Shown: in pieces, positions 1 to 7,800 of the stretch | Layout: every line of letters starts with the position of its first letter | How positions within the stretch are numbered: position 1 is the first letter of the stretch | The notes under the pieces: model-generated | Told to the model about the DNA's origin: nothing | Seen by the model: only the letters and a program-made list of their open reading frames with translations | The model's database searches: none | Origin: Spirochaetaceae bacterium | GTDB taxonomy: Bacteria; Spirochaetota; Spirochaetia; DSM-27196; Salinispiraceae | NCBI GenBank assembly: GCA_007129335.1 | Contig: SKVS01000243.1 | Span: 1-8,317 of the forward strand | DNA length: 8,317 nucleotides | Direction: 5' to 3' | Made by a program: the position numbers and the translations under genes

Positions 1-285
1 AGGGATCCAATACACGCTCACGGACATTACATCCTGCACCCCACGGTGGTAGAAGGGGTGGTAGTTGCTTCGTACCTCTATACTGCCGAAAATCTGCAGG
101 TTTCCCGGCTCAGATTGGGCATTTTTGCTATACAGGACAAACAGAATACCTTGGAACTGAATTCTATTCTTCCCGAAGGCATTGTGGATTGGGAAGGCGT
201 AAACCTTGTGGATGGATCAAGATTTTCGATTAAAAATAGATCTTGCATAATTCCCCGAGAACCGGTAATTATAGACATTCTTTGA
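1..285 (+). CDS. C-terminal fragment of an unidentified protein (start outside window)
   Basis: The reading frame is open from the first base and ends at TGA 283-285, giving at least 94 residues, so this is most likely the end of a gene that begins upstream. The first internal start is a GTG at 46, but the frame continues to its left without a stop. The peptide alternates short hydrophobic and polar stretches, including HPTVVEGVVVASYLY near the left edge and PREPVIIDIL at the end. This suggests a beta-rich fold; no membrane helix or catalytic motif is visible. I do not recognise the family and assign no function. A strong terminator hairpin lies about 95 bp downstream, which fits this being the last gene of its transcript. 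The overlapping minus-strand frame (78-278) is shorter and looks like a shadow. Confidence 0.6.
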   Translation, partial: RDPIHAHGHYILHPTVVEGVVVASYLYTAENLQVSRLRLGIFAIQDKQNTLELNSILPEGIVDWEGVNLVDGSRFSIKNRSCIIPREPVIIDIL

Positions 286-370
286 GAAGAAACAAAGAAT
301 ATCGGGGCGCACCAACCAGGGAATGACTGCTTTTCTTACCTGGTCCCCGGAAGTCCTGACAGAAGGGTGC

Positions 371-416
371 AAAAAAGGAGTGGCTGGATTCCGTGAAAAG
401 AATCCAGCCTTTTTTT
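371..416. terminator. Bidirectional intrinsic terminator between convergent genes
   Basis: A perfect 10-bp inverted repeat, GGCTGGATTC (382-391) and GAATCCAGCC (400-409), encloses an 8-nt loop. On the plus strand the stem is followed directly by seven T (410-416), a textbook Rho-independent terminator for the gene ending at 285. On the minus strand the same stem begins 5 nt after the MATE stop codon (415-417), and the A-run at 371-376 reads as six U, separated from the stem by 5 nt. It therefore probably ends both convergent transcripts, better in the plus direction. Confidence 0.9.
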
Positions 417-1797
417 ACCCGGAATTTCCCAGCACTTCCCGCTGACGAATCAACCGCCAACTCCACCACCAGGTAAATACCCCTGCACTCCAGTTAACCA
501 CAGCAAGGCCCCACCAGACCCCTACTACCCCAAGACCAAGGGTAAAAGCGAACAAGGTAAAAACTCCCAGAGGTGCCCCTAATTGGCGATACAATCCTAT
601 CCAGAATATTGCTCCGGGTTTTTTCAAGCCCTGGAGAATCGAATTTGCCTGAAAAAGAATTACATAGGAGTAAAAGGTTATGCCCTGAATCCGCAAGTAT
701 GAGGTACCAACAGACATAACACCCGGATCACTGTTAAAGACTCCAATGAGCCGGTACCCAAAAAGAAAAATAAAGGGATACAGGGTAAGAAATATTCCCA
801 AACCGAGCAGCAGGGTAACCCGGTAGGATTGACGGATTCTTTCAATTTTCCCGGCTCCGTTGCTTTGACCCACCATGGTAGCCAAAGCAATGTTCAGTCC
901 AATGGTAGGGATAAGGGCTATTTGTTCAATGCGGATAGCAGCTCCGTACCCCGCAACTGCAGCGGTTCCAAACCGCCCAACGTAACCGGTAATAACAAAG
1001 GTTCCGGCTGCCATAGTAAGAAAACTGAGCATTCCAGGAAGAGCCTGGCCAAGAATTTCCCTGAACCGCTCCCTCTGAGGGATAAAATCCCTGAGGCTTA
1101 CATTCTTCAGAATACCCAGGACCTTACCCCGTCGGGCTATATAAAAAATTCCTCCAGCCTGAACAAGGACTGTCGCCAGGGCTATACCCCTTACCCCCAT
1201 TGACGGAATAATGGTAATTCCTGCGGGACTCCAACCAAACATAAGAAGAGGATCCAGCCCGACATTCACCAGAAAGCTGATAATGAGAATGTTCCGGAAG
1301 GTCTTTGTGTCCCCCCGAGCCTGGAGACCGGAGTTCCATACCTGATTGAGAACAAAGAAGATTCCCCCAGCAATAATAATTTGGGTGTAGGCAAGGGCGG
1401 CTTCCTGGGCCTGGGAACCACCACCCAGGAATCCGAGAATGGGTCTCAGAGCAAAGAAGAGGGGAACTCCCAACACAAAGGTGAAAATGGCTCCGAAGCT
1501 CAGCGACTGGGCAAGTATTATTCTGCTTTCCTGTTCTTTCCCAGCACCCAGATAATTGGCAATAAGGGCATTGCTCCCTGAACTGGTTCCTACAGCAATG
1601 GCCAGAAGAACCCCATAGAGGGGGAAACTCAAGGACAAACCAGCGAGGGCTTCGGTGGAAAGGGTTCCTGCCCAGTAGGTATCCACAACATTGTACATAG
1701 TGTTAAAAAAGAAGCCTATGCTCGCAGGAAGGGCCATTCGAACCAGGGATGGAAGAACAGGTCCGCCAAGAATATCGTATTGGGATTTATTCGTCAT
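415..1797 (-). CDS. MATE family multidrug/cation efflux transporter
   Basis: This 460-residue protein is the usual length for the MATE (multi-antimicrobial extrusion) family of inner-membrane antiporters, which export drugs or metabolites in exchange for Na+ or H+. It is hydrophobic throughout, consistent with 12 membrane helices in two halves. The N-terminus is typical: a short polar lead, ILGGPVLPSLVRMALP, then a first helix with YNVVDTYWAG carrying the conserved Asp39 and the TEALAGLSLSFP segment. The second half shows the matching family signatures MVGQSNGAGK and, later, ILQGLKKPGAIFWIGLYRQ. The ATG at 1797 is chosen because it gives this canonical N-terminus, although no good Shine-Dalgarno precedes it. 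Its start lies 18 nt after the stop of the membrane protein at 1816-2373, so the two are probably cotranscribed and translation may be coupled. Family assignment is firm; the substrate cannot be told from sequence. Confidence 0.95.
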   Translation of the reverse strand: MTNKSQYDILGGPVLPSLVRMALPASIGFFFNTMYNVVDTYWAGTLSTEALAGLSLSFPLYGVLLAIAVGTSSGSNALIANYLGAGKEQESRIILAQSLSFGAIFTFVLGVPLFFALRPILGFLGGGSQAQEAALAYTQIIIAGGIFFVLNQVWNSGLQARGDTKTFRNILIISFLVNVGLDPLLMFGWSPAGITIIPSMGVRGIALATVLVQAGGIFYIARRGKVLGILKNVSLRDFIPQRERFREILGQALPGMLSFLTMAAGTFVITGYVGRFGTAAVAGYGAAIRIEQIALIPTIGLNIALATMVGQSNGAGKIERIRQSYRVTLLLGLGIFLTLYPFIFLFGYRLIGVFNSDPGVMSVGTSYLRIQGITFYSYVILFQANSILQGLKKPGAIFWIGLYRQLGAPLGVFTLFAFTLGLGVVGVWWGLAVVNWSAGVFTWWWSWRLIRQREVLGNSG

Positions 1798-1815
1798 AAG
1801 GGAGAGAATACTTCT

Positions 1816-2373
1816 TTATTGGGTGGAAGGCATAGAAAAAAACCGGGAAAACTTCGAAGGTTCACGACTGTACACATGAATTGTTCTTTTTGTATATCGG
1901 AAAGACTCCCCCTTATAAAACCTGGCCCACACCACCCTTCGCAAACTTGCCCGAATATGAATAAAAGAGAAAAGAAAGGTTCCCAACCATAGGGTTGTCA
2001 TATATTTGCTTCCGGTAAGATGGGAAACGAAAATAAACACAATCAAGAATGCCAAATGGATTCCAAGGGGAATGGTTTCCAACAGGACTAATTGGGTAAA
2101 GGTAATGTTTTGCAGAGGATAACTGGTAGGAAGGATCTGCTTGTAATCGTATTTGGAAGCGTATCCAAACCTCTTTGCTAGAAGAACCCGAATGTATACA
2201 GCCCCATGGTTCAGGAGCAAGGAAGTAAGGAGGGCAAAGTATCCGAGCATTATTGCACCAACGTAGAGATCTGCAAGATAATCCCGAATGAGATACGAAA
2301 AAATAAGCAGGGGCATAAAATACAAGGCAAGGTCCCATTTTAAGCCAAATAACTTCTCGGTCCGATGGTACAT
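1816..2373 (-). CDS. Uncharacterised four-helix integral membrane protein
   Basis: This 185-residue protein has four hydrophobic stretches long enough to cross the membrane, at about residues 14-29, 36-54, 95-117 and 124-142. A polar, positively charged loop lies between helices 2 and 3 (LLAKRFGYASKYDYKQ). The basic tail after residue 140 (RASLRRVVWARFYKG onward) suggests a cytoplasmic C-terminus by the positive-inside rule. I recognise no family and no catalytic motif. The ATG at 2373 is supported by an AGGA seven bases upstream on the minus strand. It is the first gene of an apparent two-gene unit with the MATE transporter, 18 nt before it, so a role linked to that pump is possible but only inferred. 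An overlapping minus-strand frame (1913-2377) lacks the clean membrane pattern and is not credible. Confidence 0.8.
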   Translation of the reverse strand: MYHRTEKLFGLKWDLALYFMPLLIFSYLIRDYLADLYVGAIMLGYFALLTSLLLNHGAVYIRVLLAKRFGYASKYDYKQILPTSYPLQNITFTQLVLLETIPLGIHLAFLIVFIFVSHLTGSKYMTTLWLGTFLFSFIHIRASLRRVVWARFYKGESFRYTKRTIHVYSREPSKFSRFFSMPSTQ

Positions 2374-2419
2374 GCACGCATCCTACGGGATTAGGGTTTT
2401 CCGATCAAGGGCGGATGCC

Positions 2420-2431
2420 AGGGCAAACCCA
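2420..2431 (+). repeat. 12-bp repeat AGGGCAAACCCA, upstream copy
   Basis: AGGGCAAACCCA occurs here, in the divergent promoter region, and again in the same orientation at 3498-3509, just past the stop of the ArsR-methyltransferase gene. The motif contains its own small inverted repeat, GGG-CAAA-CCC, and here it is followed by a further GGG. One 12-bp match in a window of this size can arise by chance, so only its position on both sides of a regulator gene makes it notable. Confidence 0.4.
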
Positions 2432-2463
2432 GGGTGAATATTGAAAGTGTAAAAATTAGTAAG

Positions 2464-2478
2464 CCTAGGAGAACTAGG
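2464..2478. promoter_or_regulatory. Perfect inverted repeat, possible operator upstream of the ArsR-type gene
   Basis: CCTAG (2464-2468), a 5-nt spacer GAGAA and CTAGG (2474-2478) form a perfect short inverted repeat in the divergent intergenic region, 48 bp before the preferred ATG at 2527. ArsR-family dimers bind such imperfect palindromes, usually near their own promoters, so self-regulation is plausible. The same stretch contains AGGAG (2467-2471) and AGGT (2476-2479), which could instead serve as ribosome binding sites for the alternative ATG at 2485. Both readings are inference. Confidence 0.35.
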
Positions 2479-2514
2479 TCGCTTATGACTAATGATTCAA
2501 GAGCAAATATCGGC

Positions 2515-2520
2515 TATACT
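2515..2520 (+). promoter_or_regulatory. Possible -10 element (TATACT) abutting the ATG at 2527
   Basis: TATACT differs from the sigma-70 consensus TATAAT at one position and lies six bases before the ATG at 2527. If used, transcription would begin at or very near that ATG and give a leaderless message, which would also explain why no Shine-Dalgarno precedes it. No convincing -35 box is seen at 16-18 bp spacing (2492-2497 reads ATGATT), so this is a weak call. Confidence 0.25.
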
Positions 2521-2526
2521 GGTACC

Positions 2527-3486
2527 ATGTCGGACATTCACCACTTTACTACTATTCTGCGATTATTGAGCGATCAAGCCCGGCTACGAGTTCTGGCGGT
2601 GCTTGACGGAAACGAATTGACGGTGAAAGAAATGACCGAAATTCTCAACCTTGGTCAATCTACCCTGAGCTCCCAGCTATCCCAGCTCAAGGATCAAGGC
2701 TTAGTGAGTGCCCGGAAAGAGGGCCAATTTGTTTTCTACCGCCTTTCCCGAACCAGGGGAGACAGTCTGGAAGGGAAATTACTGAAAACCGCAAAGCAAC
2801 TTTTCCCCCAGGCCCCCTGGTACGAGGGTGATCAGCGGACCCTTCAAGGAGTTATGGATCGCCGGCAGGAAGCATCCCTGAGTTATTTCCGGGATCAAAA
2901 AACCCAGAATCAGCGCAGTCCCGGTCAGGGATGGGAGAGTCTGGCTACAGCATTCCTCCTTACCCTTCATGATCGGGATATTGCCGACCTGGGATGCGGG
3001 AATGGCCGCTTAGCAGCCCTTTTGGCACGCCACGGAAACAGGGTAATCGGTATCGATAACAGTCCAGAACAAATCCGCCTGGCACAACAACTCCATACTG
3101 GCCAACCCCTCAGAGGTTCCCTGGAGTTTCGCCAGGCATCCATGGAGAACACAGGATTTCCCGATAGCAGCTTTGACCTGGTTGTCATTAGCCATGCACT
3201 TCACCACATTCCCAGACCCCTTGATGCAATTCTTGAAGCTGGTCGCATTCTCCAACCCGGAGGGCAGCTGCTCATTCTTGACCTGGCGAACCATCACGAA
3301 GACTGGATAAAAGACCGGTTCGGTGATTTCTGGCTGGGTTTTCATGAAGATACCCTTACCGAATGGCTGCACCAGGGAGATTTCTCCGATCTCCGATTCG
3401 AAATAGCCGGCAGGGATATGGAATATCCATCTCTTGAAGCCCTGGTAGTAACAGCGTGGAAAAAAAGTACTGCCGGAGTGCCTTAA
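2527..3486 (+). CDS. ArsR-type HTH regulator fused to a class I SAM-dependent methyltransferase
   Basis: From ATG 2527 the product is 319 residues. Residues 1-75 form an ArsR/SmtB winged helix: LRLLSDQARLRVLAVL, the recognition region LTVKEMTEILNLGQSTLSSQLSQLKDQGLV (about 32-60) and a wing ending FVFYRL. The usual metal-binding cysteines of the metal-sensing ArsR proteins are absent, so a metal sensor is unlikely. After a linker, residues 150-255 carry a Rossmann methyltransferase of the Methyltransf_11/UbiE type: motif I DLGCGNG (154-160), acidic Asp177 after VIGID, HALHHI (223-228) and LQPGG (242-246). Proteins of this layout include the SahR-type regulators, which, as I recall, respond to S-adenosylhomocysteine; no methionine-cycle gene is in view to support that here. 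Starts at GTG 2434 and ATG 2485 are also in frame. I prefer 2527 because the ArsR fold begins there and the extra residues look non-homologous. It is divergent from the membrane-protein/MATE pair. Confidence 0.9.
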   Translation: MSDIHHFTTILRLLSDQARLRVLAVLDGNELTVKEMTEILNLGQSTLSSQLSQLKDQGLVSARKEGQFVFYRLSRTRGDSLEGKLLKTAKQLFPQAPWYEGDQRTLQGVMDRRQEASLSYFRDQKTQNQRSPGQGWESLATAFLLTLHDRDIADLGCGNGRLAALLARHGNRVIGIDNSPEQIRLAQQLHTGQPLRGSLEFRQASMENTGFPDSSFDLVVISHALHHIPRPLDAILEAGRILQPGGQLLILDLANHHEDWIKDRFGDFWLGFHEDTLTEWLHQGDFSDLRFEIAGRDMEYPSLEALVVTAWKKSTAGVP

Positions 3487-3493
3487 GGAAAGG

Positions 3494-3620
3494 CCCGAGG
3501 GCAAACCCATATGGCAAAGTAATGTGGTGAAATAACCAATTAAGGGCTCATTATCAGAGGTTTCCCCAACCTAATTGCGCTATTTTTTCATGCTCGATTG
3601 CCATATGACTTTGCCCTGGG
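3494..3620. repeat. 127-bp imperfect palindrome (MITE-like element or structured RNA)
   Basis: GGGCAAACCCATATGGCAA (3499-3517) pairs with TTGCCATATGACTTTGCCC (3598-3616) at 17 of 19 positions. The pairing extends outward through A3498-T3617 to CCC/GGG (3494-3496 with 3618-3620) if G3497 is bulged. Nested inside is a second inverted pair, CAATTAAGG (3537-3545) with CCTAATTG (3570-3577), and a small hairpin AGGTT-TCCCC-AACCT (3558-3572). The whole block fills most of the gap between the ArsR-methyltransferase stop and the HD-GYP gene. It has the size and shape of short non-coding palindromic elements such as ERIC or MITEs, but I do not recognise it as any named one and find no clear target-site duplication. 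It could instead be a structured leader or a weak terminator (T6 at 3583-3588). Confidence 0.65.
3498..3509 (+). repeat. 12-bp repeat AGGGCAAACCCA, downstream copy
   Basis: This is identical to 2420-2431 and in the same orientation. It also forms part of the left arm of the 127-bp palindrome. The right arm of that palindrome, read on the minus strand, contains CCAGGGCAAA, which also matches 2418-2427, so three related sites surround the ArsR-methyltransferase gene. Confidence 0.4.
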
Positions 3621-3631
3621 AAAAAACCTTG

Positions 3632-3653
3632 TAATCCCGGGATTTGGGGATTA
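3632..3653. repeat. Short inverted repeats upstream of the HD-GYP gene
   Basis: TAATCCC (3632-3638) and GGGATTA (3647-3653) form a perfect 7-bp inverted repeat with an 8-nt loop. The first arm also lies within a 12-bp perfect palindrome, AATCCCGGGATT (3633-3644). The two structures are mutually exclusive as hairpins. They lie 54 bp before the preferred start of the response regulator and could be an operator or leader structure; no factor can be named. Confidence 0.4.
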
Positions 3654-3706
3654 TCCTTAGAAAGTGCGGGAATGTAAAAAAAAATCCCTTTTTCTGCGAG
3701 GTGTCT

Positions 3707-4816
3707 TTGGAACAGGTAAAAACTATTCTGGTGGTTGATGATTCCCCTTCCACCCTGGCAGTCATCGATGAAATCCTCAATCCCCATTACCGGATTAAAG
3801 CTGTAAAGGATGGTACCAAGGCTCTGGCCCTGGCACAGGACACAGATCCTCCGGACCTCATTCTTCTGGATATTCTCATGCCCGAACCCGATGGATACCA
3901 GGTCTGTACCATGTTGAAGGAAAACCCGGCTACCCGGGATATTCCGGTAATTTTTGTAACCGCAAAGGATGAAATAGAAGACGAAGCCCATGGGTTAAGC
4001 CTGGGAGCTGTGGACTACATAGTCAAACCCTTTGCCCCACTCATTGTGTTGGCAAGGGTAAGAACCCACCTGGAACTTCGGTCAGCCAAGCTTGCCTTGA
4101 AAAGGGAAAACGAAGAACTGGAACGAAGGGTAAAAATCAGAACCCAGGAATTAACCACTACCCAGGATGTTACCATTACCAGCATGGCGACTCTGGCAGA
4201 AGCCAGGGACAAGGAAACGGGGAATCATATTTGGCGTACCCAGAACTTTGTTCGCCTCATTACCGAAAACCTGCCCCACATTGCGGGTTACGGTACTTCC
4301 CTTACCCCAGCAGATAAAGAACAGATTCAGAAATCAGCACCTCTGCACGACATTGGGAAGGTGGGTATACCCGACAGCATCCTGCTCAAACCCGGGCCTC
4401 TTACACCTGAAGAGTTCAATATTATGAAAACCCACACCACCATTGGCTACGAAGCTATTGCCCGAAGCGAGCAAATGCTGGGAACAACCAATTTCCTCCG
4501 ATACGCCCGGGAGATTATTCATACACACCACGAAAAATGGGATGGTTCGGGATATCCCCTTGGCTTGTCCGGCGAAGCCATACCCCTGTCAGGGCGAATA
4601 ATGGCAATTGCTGATGTGTACGACGCCCTCATTAGTAAACGGGTATACAAGGAGCCCTTTCCCCATACTGTAGCGGTGCAAACAATTCTTCAGGGTTCCG
4701 GTTCCCATTTTGACCCAGTTCTGGTTCAGGTTTTCGAAAAGCTCAGTGACCGATTCAGGGTCATTGCATCCACATCCATGGATCTGGATATCGAACAACA
4801 GGCCCTGCGGTGTTAG
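3707..4816 (+). CDS. Response regulator with HD-GYP domain, predicted cyclic-di-GMP phosphodiesterase (RpfG-like)
   Basis: The product is 369 residues from TTG 3707. Residues 5-122 are a receiver domain with acidic Asp11/Asp12 (VVDDS), phospho-acceptor Asp55 (LILLDILMP), Thr85 and Lys107 (VKPF). A charged coiled coil (about 123-150) leads to an HD-GYP domain with the metal-binding HD pair in HDIGK (214-218), HTHHEKWDGSGYP (272-284) and GSGSHFDP near the end. The motif residues expected for an active enzyme appear present, so it should hydrolyse cyclic-di-GMP when Asp55 is phosphorylated, in the cytoplasm. Its stop is 7 nt before the hybrid kinase, its likely phosphodonor. I choose TTG 3707 because GAGGTG (3698-3703) sits 3 nt before it as a Shine-Dalgarno. 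GTG 3701 (two residues longer) and TTG 3644 are in frame but lack one. The GTG overlaps the binding site itself. Confidence 0.93.
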   Translation: MEQVKTILVVDDSPSTLAVIDEILNPHYRIKAVKDGTKALALAQDTDPPDLILLDILMPEPDGYQVCTMLKENPATRDIPVIFVTAKDEIEDEAHGLSLGAVDYIVKPFAPLIVLARVRTHLELRSAKLALKRENEELERRVKIRTQELTTTQDVTITSMATLAEARDKETGNHIWRTQNFVRLITENLPHIAGYGTSLTPADKEQIQKSAPLHDIGKVGIPDSILLKPGPLTPEEFNIMKTHTTIGYEAIARSEQMLGTTNFLRYAREIIHTHHEKWDGSGYPLGLSGEAIPLSGRIMAIADVYDALISKRVYKEPFPHTVAVQTILQGSGSHFDPVLVQVFEKLSDRFRVIASTSMDLDIEQQALRC

Positions 4817-4823
4817 AAAGATC

Positions 4824-7800
4824 ATGACCGGACAACCGAACCCTGGACAATCCAATGCCTCCTCCCGGGACATTCAGGAGGAAAGTGAACTCCGCCGGGC
4901 TCTGGCACAGGCAGCCAATTCGGAACAACGACTCCGGGATATCCTGACAAACGCGAATGAAGGCTTTGTTCTTTACAACGAATGGGGCGAGCATTTGGAA
5001 GTGAATCCCCGGTATTGTGCAATCCTCGGCATGTCCGAAGAAGATCTTTTGGGTCTGCCAATGGAACAGTTTCTGGATGAGGAAAGTCAGAAACTCTGGG
5101 CTCAGGCTACCGAGCCGCTGGAGGCTTTACAACCCTGCAGTCTGAACCTAGTCATCCTAAGGGCAGATGGGAAACCCGTACCTGCCATGGTAAACCTGAG
5201 TCCGGTTTCCGGTACAGGGTCAATGCAGACTGGATTCTACGCCCTCATTTCCGACATTTCCGAACTGACTGAACGGGAACAACAGCTCAGGGAAAAGGAA
5301 GAACAGATCCGGCTGCTCCTGGAATCGGTTACCGAGGGTATTCTGGGAGTGGATCTTCAGGGCATGGTCACCTTTTCCAATCCCGAAGCTTCGAACCTCC
5401 TTGGAGTAGCCAGGAACCAGATTGATCTCAAACCGAGTCATGACCTTCTGCAACTCATTGGTCCCGACGATCAACCGATACCCTGGGAGAACAGCCAGTT
5501 TTTCCAAACCCTTACCAGAGGCACCAGGGTGACCAACCAGGAGGTTAAAATCCGGCGGCTCGACTCAACTATCTTCCACGCAGAAATGAGCAGCACCCCG
5601 CTGACCAGGAACGGAAAATTGGTTGGGGCAGTCATGGTATTTCGGGACATTACTGAAACCCTCAACATGTCATTGAACTTCCTTGCATTGCTGGAAAATT
5701 CCAGCGACTACCTGTTCATAAAAGACACCCAGGGACAATACCGCATAGTGAACCAGCAGTTTGCCCTGGTAAACGGTTTTGCACACTGGCGGGATGTTAT
5801 CGGAAAAACCGATTACGACCTTTTCCCTCAAGAAATGGCTGACCAGTTCTGGCAGGAAGACCGGGATGTCCTGGACAAGGGGAATCCCGTGAACGGAGCT
5901 ATTCATGCCTACGTGGGAATTGCTGGGGATGCCCGGTATGAAAAAACAAGCAAGCGTCCTTTTTTCGATTCCCAGGGGAAAATTGTAGGATTATTCGGCA
6001 TTGCCAGTGACATAACGGATTTGAAACACCTCAACGATGAGCTTGCCAGGGCAAAAGAAACCGCCGAAAGTGCAACCCGGGCAAAAAGCAGTTTCCTGGC
6101 GAATATGAGCCACGAAATCCGTACCCCCATGAATGCAATTTTAGGGATAAGCACCCTCCTGGGTCGCACCGAACTAGACCAGCGTCAACAGGATTACCTG
6201 GATAAAATTTCTTCTGCTGGGAAAAATCTCTTAGGAATAATTAACGACATCCTTGATTTCTCCAAGATTGAGGCCGGGAAAATGGAACTGGAATCGGTAC
6301 AATTTCAGCTCAGTCAAATTCTTGGGGATTTACAAAGCATTATTGAGATACGCTGCCAAGAAAAAGGTCTTGCCCTCCATCTGGAAATTGACCCGGATAT
6401 TCCTCCCTCTCTCGTTGGAGATCCCCTGAGGCTCACCCAGATTCTGTTAAACCTGACCAGTAATGCAATAAAATTTACCCACAGTGGTACCATTACCCTG
6501 TGCGCCCGGCTCAGCGGAAAATCAGGTGACAAGGTCACACTCCGATTTAGAGTACAGGATACGGGTATTGGTATCGATTCCCGCTCGCTGCGTACCCTGT
6601 TTCAGCATTTTACCCAGATTGATCCATCGGTTAGCCGAAAGTACGGAGGTACGGGTCTGGGTCTTTCAATTACAAAACGGTTAGTGGAAATGCACGGAGG
6701 AAAGATCTGGGTCGACAGTATCAAAGGACAGGGAACCACCTTCTTCTTTACCGTAGAACTTGGAATCGGCACCTCATCCCAGCAGGATCAAAGAGAAGCT
6801 GGATACGAACACCTCTCCAGTCAGTTGGGCAAGTTACTCCCCCTAACCGTTCTCGTGGTTGATGACAACGACATTAATGGGGAAATTCTTACCGAACTCC
6901 TGGAAGCAGAAGGCATCGACGTGCATATAGCCAAAAATGGCAAACAGGCAATTCAGGCTCTTCAGGATGCAACATCCCATGGAATATCCGTTCACGCCAT
7001 CCTCATGGATTTGCAAATGCCCGAGATGGATGGTTACGCCGCCAGCAGGTTTATCCGGTCGGATCAGGCGTATACGGACATACCAATTATTGCTGTCAGT
7101 GCCGATGCCATTGGGGATGTGGAAAAACGGGTACTGGATGCGGGCATGAATGCTCTCGTTACCAAACCTATCGATCTGAACGAACTCTTCCGGGTACTCC
7201 TGCGCTGGCTCGGGCAGGATACTCCAGAAAATCTGGATGACCAGGATCCACAGGCTTCTTTGGAAGTGATTGACTCCATAGATGAACCAGCAGACCGGTA
7301 CGCCCAGACGGATTTGCATGAACTGGAACCTGTGGAAGAACCTATTCCGTCCCTGCCTGGATGGGATATTGCCAAGGGGCTCAGACGAATTCGGGGGAAC
7401 AGGATCTTATTCAAACGGCTCATGGAAACGTTTTTCCGCATGTATCAGACCCACATACAGGACTGGAACGAACTTTGGACGAACGGCTCCCGGGAACAGC
7501 AGATCCATTGGGTCCATACCTTAAAGGGAACATCGGGTAATCTGGGTATTGAATCGGTTTATCAGGCGACTGCTCTGGTGAACGAGGCCCTGAACTCTGA
7601 TACCTCGGATACAGGGATTCAATCCCTTGTGCAGGACATGCATAAAACCTTGATTCCCATTATTGAGGGACTTGATCAGTGGTTTGGATCATTTCAGAAA
7701 GATTCTCCTGTCCCAGGGTCCCCGTCCCAGGAAGCACATCCGGATATCCAGGGAAAGTCTGCCCTTTACCTCCAATCCCTCTTGGGTTTCCTGATACAGA

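Noticed and set aside
1913..2377. A 154-codon minus-strand frame overlapping the four-helix membrane protein
   Set aside because: Its composition is scrambled, it lacks a family match or clean membrane pattern, and the competing frame has a Shine-Dalgarno and a coherent hydrophobic profile.
3010..3510. A 166-codon minus-strand frame across the methyltransferase domain
   Set aside because: It is antisense to a gene with clear conserved motifs and shows no recognisable features of its own.
3494..3620. Naming the palindrome as enterobacterial ERIC
   Set aside because: The size is coincidentally similar, but the sequence does not match what I know of ERIC and the gene content does not suggest an enterobacterium.
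3661..3700. A terminator built from GGGA and TCCC followed by a T-run just before the HD-GYP gene
   Set aside because: The stem is only 4 bp around an A-run loop, too weak to be credible.
3554..3991. A 145-codon minus-strand frame covering the palindrome and the start of the HD-GYP regulator
   Set aside because: Half of it is antisense to a conserved receiver domain and the rest runs through the palindromic repeat; no ribosome binding site or family is visible.
4710..4823. Extending the hybrid kinase upstream by 38 residues
   Set aside because: The extension overlaps the conserved end of the HD-GYP gene in another frame and lies before the ATG that sits right after that gene's stop.
6843..7319. 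A 158-codon minus-strand frame across the kinase receiver domain
   Set aside because: It is antisense to intact REC motifs and is best explained as a codon-bias shadow.
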